64,000 nucleotides of DNA, from NCBI GenBank assembly GCA_030448265.1, contig JAUJNG010000005.1:1-64000 (forward strand). Direction: 5' to 3'. This document shows positions 58,391 to 64,000 of the stretch, one piece after another. How positions within the stretch are numbered: the first letter of the stretch is position 1; each line of letters starts with the position of its first letter. The notes below the pieces were generated by a model. It worked only from the letters and a program-made list of their open reading frames with translations, ran no database searches and had not been told where the DNA came from. Both the position numbers and the translations under genes were made by a program. The DNA comes from Abditibacterium sp. (GTDB lineage Bacteria > Armatimonadota > Abditibacteriia > Abditibacteriales > Abditibacteriaceae).

Positions 58391-61300
58391 ATGCCCGCCG
58401 CTCCGACCCTTTTTCTGGCCCCGACCGCCCCCGAAGCGCGCCGCGCCGCCTGGACGCATCTCGCATCGCAAGGCGCGCTTTCACCGCTCGATCCGCCGCT
58501 CGTTTTCACCGGCGCGAGCGCCGCCGCCGCGTGGCGCGAACTGGCGCGCGAGGGCGCCGCGCGCACCCAGACTGTGCCGCGATTGATTCGCGCCGACGGG
58601 TTTTTCGCTCGTTTTCACGGCGCCAATGCGCGCCAACGCCCGATTCGCGGCGCCGACCGCTTGTGGGTTTTGGGAAGCGTCCTGCGCCGCGTCGCGCCGC
58701 AACTGGTTCATCTTGAACGCCTCGCGCACTCGCGCGACTTTTTGAGCGGCCTGGGCGATTGGATCGGCGCGCTGCGCCGCGCGGGCCTCAGCGAATTTCC
58801 CGCCGCGCAGGGCAGCGACGAACTCAATCTCCTCTTGCGCGCCTACGATGCGCGTCTGGCAGATCTGGGCGCTTTCGATTTCGAGGCGGCGCTCGCGCTT
58901 TTCCCCCATTCCGCGGCGCAAAATCGCGCCTTCGTCTGGCCGCGCCATTTGCTGGTCGATGACCTGCTCGACATCTCGCCCGCGCTCGAAATCGGCCTGC
59001 AATCGCTGTTCGAGCGCGCCGAAGTCGTGGCGGCGACGCTGATTTGTCCTGGCGGCGTCGAAACTGAAAATCCCGCTTTGGCGCGCTCGCTCGCCTTTTG
59101 GCGCGAATGCGGCGCGAGCGTCGTGCGGGCCGACGAAAAAACCGACTCGACGCGCGCCGCCGCGCGGGTTTTGGGGCTGGAAACGGCGTCGGCGCGGCCC
59201 GAAAACGTCCATCTGAGCGCCGCGCACACGCCGTGGGATGAGATGAATCGCATCGCGGCCCATATCCGCCGTGAAGTGGAAGCGGGCGCGCGGCCCGACG
59301 ATTTCGCGCTCGCCTGCGCCGATCTGGGCGGCTACGAAGCGCAGGCGCGTCACGCTTTCGCCGCGCACGGCGTGCCGCTCGACTGGCCGGTGAAACCCAC
59401 GCTTCGCCGTTCGCCGCTCGTGCGCGGGTTGCTGCGCGCGGCGCGCTCCTGCCGCCAGAGTTGGAACGTCCACGAAGTGCACGATCTGTTCGGCGACGGC
59501 ACGCTGCGTTTGCAATGCGAAGCGCTCACCTTCGACGCACGGCGTCTGCGCGCGGCGGGACGCGCGGCGCGCCATCCCGAACTCGACGATTTGGACGCGA
59601 CGCGCGCCGCTTTCGAGGCCAAAATCGCCCAGTTCACGCGCCATCCCAAAAACGACGACGCGCCGCGCCGCGCCGCCATCGAAGCCGCGCTGCAGGGCGG
59701 CGATCTGGAACTGGTGGCCGAATTTGCGACGTTGTGCGCCGCGTTTTCAACCTCCCTGAGCGCACGCGCCTGGCAAAGCCGCCTTTTCGATTTAATCGAA
59801 CGTCTGGCCGGACACTGGCTCGAAGGCGAGGGCGAAGCGGCAAGGGCGGCGCAGGGGGCCATCGTCCGCTTCAAGGAGGCCGCCGAACGTGTCGTGGAGC
59901 GCGCCCAGGATTGGCGCGACGAGGACGTCGAACCGCAGCACCCTGCCGCCGATTGGATGGAGTGGCTCGAATGGGAAATTGACGCCGTTGCTCCGCTCGA
60001 AAGCGCGCGCGGCGAGGAATGGGGCGGCGGAGTGCGCGTGGGGAGCGCGAGCGCGCCGCCGAGCGCGCGGGCGCTGTTTTTGTGCGGCTGGAACGAGGGC
60101 GCCTGGCCGCTTGCGACCTCGCACGGGCCGCTCGGCGCGCGCGGACGGGACATCGGCGCGGTTTTGCGGGCGGGCGAAGCGTCGCCCATCGCGCGCGCCG
60201 CTCACGTTCTGGCGCGCGCCATCGGCGAAAACGAGGCGGTTTTTCTGTCCCACGCCGCTTATGTTGAGGGGCACGAAACCCCGCCGTCGCCGCTTCTCGA
60301 TGACCTGCGCGCCGCCTGGCCGGACGCGATTTGGCCCCAACTGCCCGATGCCGAAGTCCAGGCCAGCACGCGGCGCGCTCATCTGACGCGCTGGAACCGG
60401 TTTTTGGGTTCTCCCCACCACGATGGCGCGCCCGCGCAGCTTCAAACTCTGGCCCAAATGCGCGCCCAGCGTCGTGAAACCGAAGATCTGGGCGTTTACG
60501 ACGGCGTTTTGGGCGTGCGCGGTCAGGTTTTGATGGAAAATTGGCTCCAGTCGCGCGGCGGCGCGCCGCTTTCGCCGAGCGCGCTCGAAATGGTGGCGCG
60601 TTGCCCGATGCGCTACTTTTTCGAGCGCGTTCTGGGCGTGGGCGCTGAAGAGGAAGGCGACGACGACCTCGACGCGCGCACGGCGGGGACTCTCATTCAC
60701 CAGATCGCGCGCGATTGGGTGGAAACGTGGAAAACGCCGCTCGGCGCACAAGACTTCGACGCCGCGCGCGAAATGCTGGGCGAAATCGCGCGCCGCGAGT
60801 GCGAATTGCTGCCGCTTCGCCCCATTTTGCGCGAGGCGGAGTGGCATCGCTTGATGGGCGCCGATGGGCAGAGCGGACCGCTGGTGCGCTGGCTCCGCAT
60901 GGAAATCGCGGGCGGAAACGGCGCCTGGGCGCGCGATATGAGGCCGCTTGGGTGCTCCCAAGTTCGCATTGAGGGCGTTCACGGGCTGGAGCAGCGTTTC
61001 GAGATCGAAATCGGCGGCGAAACCATCAAAGGCGTCATCGACCGCCTCGACGTGAGCGCCGACGGGAGCCAAATTTCGGTTCTGGATTACAAAACCGGCG
61101 ACCTTTCGAGTTTGCCGTCGTGGAAAAGCGGCGATAGCGGCCTGCATTTTCAACTCGCGATCTACGCTCTGGCGGCGCGCCAGCTCACGCGGCGCATGGC
61201 ACCGGCGCCGCAGTTGGCGATGGCCTACATTTCGCTGAGACGCGCCCGCATCGCGCGCGGCATCGGGCAGGAGGGCACGCTTGGCAAAGGCTGCGTGGGC

Positions 61301-61570
61301 GCGTTATCGCTTTCCGATGCGGCGTTTGAGGCGTGGTTGGACGATGTGAGCGCGCGCGTAGCCCGTCTCGCCGATTTGCGCCGCGTCGGGGTCTTCAACA
61401 TTTCGCTGCAAAGCGCCGCCGACGCCAAATGTGCGAATTGCGGCTGTAAATCACTGTGCGGTCAGCACCAGCCCACGCAAGTGGCGCGACTGGAAGAACT
61501 GCGCGCCTCGCCGTTTTTTTACGCGCCGCAAGTTCGGCAATGGGAATCGAACGTCACTGAACAGTCATGA
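58391..61570 (+). CDS. AddB-like PD-(D/E)XK nuclease/inactivated helicase
   Basis: C-terminal VLDYKTGDLSSLPSW and QLAIYALAAR nuclease motifs; MVARCPMRYFFERVLG plus KCANCGCKSLCG as Fe-S cysteines; ORF extends upstream to 58196 through the palindrome. Confidence 0.85.
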   Translation: MPAAPTLFLAPTAPEARRAAWTHLASQGALSPLDPPLVFTGASAAAAWRELAREGAARTQTVPRLIRADGFFARFHGANARQRPIRGADRLWVLGSVLRRVAPQLVHLERLAHSRDFLSGLGDWIGALRRAGLSEFPAAQGSDELNLLLRAYDARLADLGAFDFEAALALFPHSAAQNRAFVWPRHLLVDDLLDISPALEIGLQSLFERAEVVAATLICPGGVETENPALARSLAFWRECGASVVRADEKTDSTRAAARVLGLETASARPENVHLSAAHTPWDEMNRIAAHIRREVEAGARPDDFALACADLGGYEAQARHAFAAHGVPLDWPVKPTLRRSPLVRGLLRAARSCRQSWNVHEVHDLFGDGTLRLQCEALTFDARRLRAAGRAARHPELDDLDATRAAFEAKIAQFTRHPKNDDAPRRAAIEAALQGGDLELVAEFATLCAAFSTSLSARAWQSRLFDLIERLAGHWLEGEGEAARAAQGAIVRFKEAAERVVERAQDWRDEDVEPQHPAADWMEWLEWEIDAVAPLESARGEEWGGGVRVGSASAPPSARALFLCGWNEGAWPLATSHGPLGARGRDIGAVLRAGEASPIARAAHVLARAIGENEAVFLSHAAYVEGHETPPSPLLDDLRAAWPDAIWPQLPDAEVQASTRRAHLTRWNRFLGSPHHDGAPAQLQTLAQMRAQRRETEDLGVYDGVLGVRGQVLMENWLQSRGGAPLSPSALEMVARCPMRYFFERVLGVGAEEEGDDDLDARTAGTLIHQIARDWVETWKTPLGAQDFDAAREMLGEIARRECELLPLRPILREAEWHRLMGADGQSGPLVRWLRMEIAGGNGAWARDMRPLGCSQVRIEGVHGLEQRFEIEIGGETIKGVIDRLDVSADGSQISVLDYKTGDLSSLPSWKSGDSGLHFQLAIYALAARQLTRRMAPAPQLAMAYISLRRARIARGIGQEGTLGKGCVGALSLSDAAFEAWLDDVSARVARLADLRRVGVFNISLQSAADAKCANCGCKSLCGQHQPTQVARLEELRASPFFYAPQVRQWESNVTEQS

Positions 61571-61786
61571 ACATCGGCAATTTGTATCCCTGTGCCACAA
61601 AATGCCGAACGATTGAGGATAATACATTGTTCTGTCGCGGTTTATAGCAAGTCTGAAAGGAGTTACGGAGAGTTCGTCGGAATGAATTTCGTTGCCGATG
61701 AGCGTGTTACAACCCCAGTCCGTTTTTCGCCCCTGCGGAAGGGGAGATGGCCCTCGACGCAACTCATCTCAGATCAGCTATAAAAC

Positions 61787-62069
61787 ATGAGCATTACACT
61801 GGACTTACCCGCAGAAGTCGAATCAGAACTGGTAGAAGCCACAGCAAGAAGACGGACTGACGCCGAATGAAATCATTGCGAGAGGTCTATTATCTTTTCG
61901 TCCGCAAATTCCGACGTGTCCGCGAAAAGATGCAGGCTCAATCTAAGCGCGTTCATACGGATGAAGAGATATTTGAGATGGTGTCGTGAGAATAGTGATT
62001 GACACCAATGTGTTATGTAGGGATTACAAAGCAGCTTTACTCTTTTTAGAGGGCAGTTCTTTTCGATAA
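61787..62069 (+). pseudogene. Degraded VapBC-like toxin-antitoxin remnant
   Basis: Antitoxin-like MSITLDLPAEVESELVEATARRRTDAE* overlapping ...HTDEEIFEMVS*, then GTG-start toxin RIVIDTNVL truncated after 10 PIN residues. Confidence 0.6.
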
Positions 62070-62292
62070 AGCGGCCACCGAGCGCCTACCGGCAAGCGGC
62101 GACGCTGACGCTTTCGCGTGGGGCAGGGGTTCATCGCCAACCTCGATTTGCCATTGCGCTTGGAACTCGACGCGCCGCGTGGCGCGCCCGACCCCAGCAC
62201 GTTTTACGCGGATGGGGCGCAGTGTTACGTTGATTATCCGGCGCTGGTGTTGGCCGCACCTGAGATCAATCTCTTTGTGGCCGCGCACCGCT

Positions 62293-62598
62293 TTAAACTC
62301 GTTCCAGCACTTCACCGATTTCATGCGGTGTCGCGCCGGTTGCCAGAATAGCACGCATTAGCAATTCGAGAGAAACCGAACTGTGCCCTGTCTCCGCTTT
62401 GGCGATGCGGGATTGGCTGGATTTGATGCGCTCCGCCAGTTGCGCTTGCGTCATGGTTCCCTCACGGCGCTGACGCAAATGCTTGCTAAGCGCCAGCTTG
62501 ATTTCAATGAGCGCCGATTCTTCGGGCGTCAACCCCAGAAACTCGGCAACGGTGCCATCTTTCCATCCCAATTCTTCCACAGTTTTTGTTTTGCTCAT
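62293..62598 (-). CDS. XRE/HigA-like antitoxin
   Basis: MTQAQLAERIKSSQSRIAKAETGHSSVSLELLMRAILATGATPHEIGEVL helix-turn-helix. Confidence 0.85.
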   Translation of the reverse strand: MSKTKTVEELGWKDGTVAEFLGLTPEESALIEIKLALSKHLRQRREGTMTQAQLAERIKSSQSRIAKAETGHSSVSLELLMRAILATGATPHEIGEVLERV

Positions 62599-62947
62599 CG
62601 TGCGCTTCCTCCCCCTCGATTGCCTGGTCGTAATCACTCAATCGTTTTCGACACGTCGCCATCACGTCATCCGGAATTTGCGGCGTTGTTTTTTTAAATA
62701 CTTCGACGATCACGATGCGATTGCTGTCAACGCGATAAATCAGACGCTAATTGCTGTCCCTGTCGCGCACGCGCAACTCGTGACAGCGCGCGCCCAGACT
62801 GGGCAACGGTCTGGAATGCGGCAGGGACAAGTGTTCGCCCTGCTGCAGGCGGCGCAGCAGCCAGCCTATCTCCAAACGCGCAGCCGGAGAAAACGGCGGG
62901 CTTTTCACTTCACCGTGCAGCCAGCGCAAGGGTTTATCGCCATCCAT
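62504..62947 (-). pseudogene. HigB/Gp49-like toxin interrupted by an in-frame TAG
   Basis: LPHSRPLPSLGARCHELRVRDRDSN*RLIYRVDSNRIVIVEVFKKTTPQIPDDVMATCRKRLSDY; stop sits where family members usually carry W. Confidence 0.7.
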
Positions 62948-63034
62948 ACAAAACTCATTCTAAGCCAAATTCGACATAAGCACAATTTGCCGGCAACCAA
63001 AAAGAGCGCGTTTTTCGCCGCGCTCTTCTTTACA

Positions 63035-64000
63035 TCACTTATTTTCCGCTCCATCCGCCGGAACGCTTTCCGCTTCCGGTAAAGCCGCCACGCCATTCCC
63101 GCTCGCTTTGCTGGGCTTCTCGCCCATTGTGACGACGATGCGATGCCCCATGCCGTCGTCTTTGAGCGGAATTTCAACGGTGCGAACCGCCTTTCCATCC
63201 AACTCGACGCTCGCCACGCCGCGCTCGAAGCCGTCGGGGTTTAAGACTTCGATGTCATACCAGGTGTTGCCGTGACGGTAGCGCATCGCAAAGCGCGGCC
63301 AATCGGACGGAATCGCCGGATCAATCAAAAGTTTTTCGCCGCGTTTTTTGAAGCCCAGCACTTCCTCGACCCAGACGCGATACATCCAGCCACAGCTGCC
63401 GGTATACCACGTCCAGCCGCCGCGCCCGATCTGGCCTTCGAGGTTGTAAACGTCCGCCGCCACGACATACGGCTCGACTTTATAGCGCGCCGTATCTTCG
63501 GGCGTGCGGGCGTGCTCGACGGGGTTGAGAAGTCGCAAAACCTCGACCGCTTTGCCGCCCTGCCCGCCCCGCGCGTAGGCGTAAGCGACCCAGCACGCCG
63601 CATGGGTGTATTGGCCGCCGTTTTCGCGCACGCCTGGCAAGTAACCCTTGATATAACCTGGGTCTTTGGTCGTTTTGTCGAAGGCGGGCGTGAAAAGCAG
63701 CACCATTTCCTCTTCTTTTTTGATGAGATGCGTTTCCAGCGACTGCATCGCCTGTTCGCTGCGCGCTTTGTCGCCGCCGCCCGCGATCACGCTCCAGCTT
63801 TGCGGCAGGGAGTCGATTTTGGCTTCGTCGCTGCGGCTCGAACCCAGAGGCGTGCCGTCGTCGAAATAGCCTCTGCGATAATACTCGCCGTCCCAGGCGT
63901 TCTTATCGATGTTGGCGACGTATTTTTTGGCGCGCGCGCGATAGGTTTTGGCCAGTTCCCGCTCGCCCTGTTTGGTGCAAACCTCGGCGAAGGTATTCAA
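63035..64000 (-). CDS. GH94-type glycoside phosphorylase / cyclic beta-1,2-glucan synthase C-terminal region (truncated at window end)
   Basis: RENGGQYTHAACWVAYAYARGG, GRGGWTWYTGSCGWMYRVWVEEVLG, IDPAIPSDWPRFAMRYRHGNTWYDI. Confidence 0.88.
   Translation of the reverse strand: MNTFAEVCTKQGERELAKTYRARAKKYVANIDKNAWDGEYYRRGYFDDGTPLGSSRSDEAKIDSLPQSWSVIAGGGDKARSEQAMQSLETHLIKKEEEMVLLFTPAFDKTTKDPGYIKGYLPGVRENGGQYTHAACWVAYAYARGGQGGKAVEVLRLLNPVEHARTPEDTARYKVEPYVVAADVYNLEGQIGRGGWTWYTGSCGWMYRVWVEEVLGFKKRGEKLLIDPAIPSDWPRFAMRYRHGNTWYDIEVLNPDGFERGVASVELDGKAVRTVEIPLKDDGMGHRIVVTMGEKPSKASGNGVAALPEAESVPADGAENK

Noticed and set aside
61565-61783. Small ORFs around 61565-61783
   Set aside because: Short, no motifs, in a degraded intergenic region.

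Overview
64-kb GC-rich bacterial chromosomal window with about 57 protein-coding loci, mostly housekeeping or metabolic (recJ, scpA/scpB, lysA, rsgA, thiC, gdh, MoaD-MoaE fusion, VanW, SpoIID, PilB-like ATPase, AddA/AddB-like recombination proteins). I recognised no rRNA, tRNA or CRISPR array. The prepilin ([24 protein letters not shown]...AFADGH) resembles those of Armatimonadota/Abditibacteriota-like bacteria, but taxonomy is only a guess. The strongest non-gene signal is a dense set of long intergenic inverted repeats in at least 10 sequence families. Some are nested inside each other, some lie in-frame inside proteins, and one stem is split by a complete IS1-family insertion with an exact 8-bp target duplication. 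Other points of interest: an orphan BREX-like/DUF6079-like giant P-loop ATPase, an HSP90-TPR gene pair, a cytosolic poly-HAMP protein with no output domain, three tandem ferritin-like proteins, and degraded toxin-antitoxin loci. Several broken genes (LacI regulator, prepilin, sulfatase, IS1 transposase) are each restored by adding one base to a short homopolymer. That points to systematic homopolymer under-calling in the assembly rather than pseudogenes. All calls come from reading the sequence and the supplied ORF translations; no database search was run.
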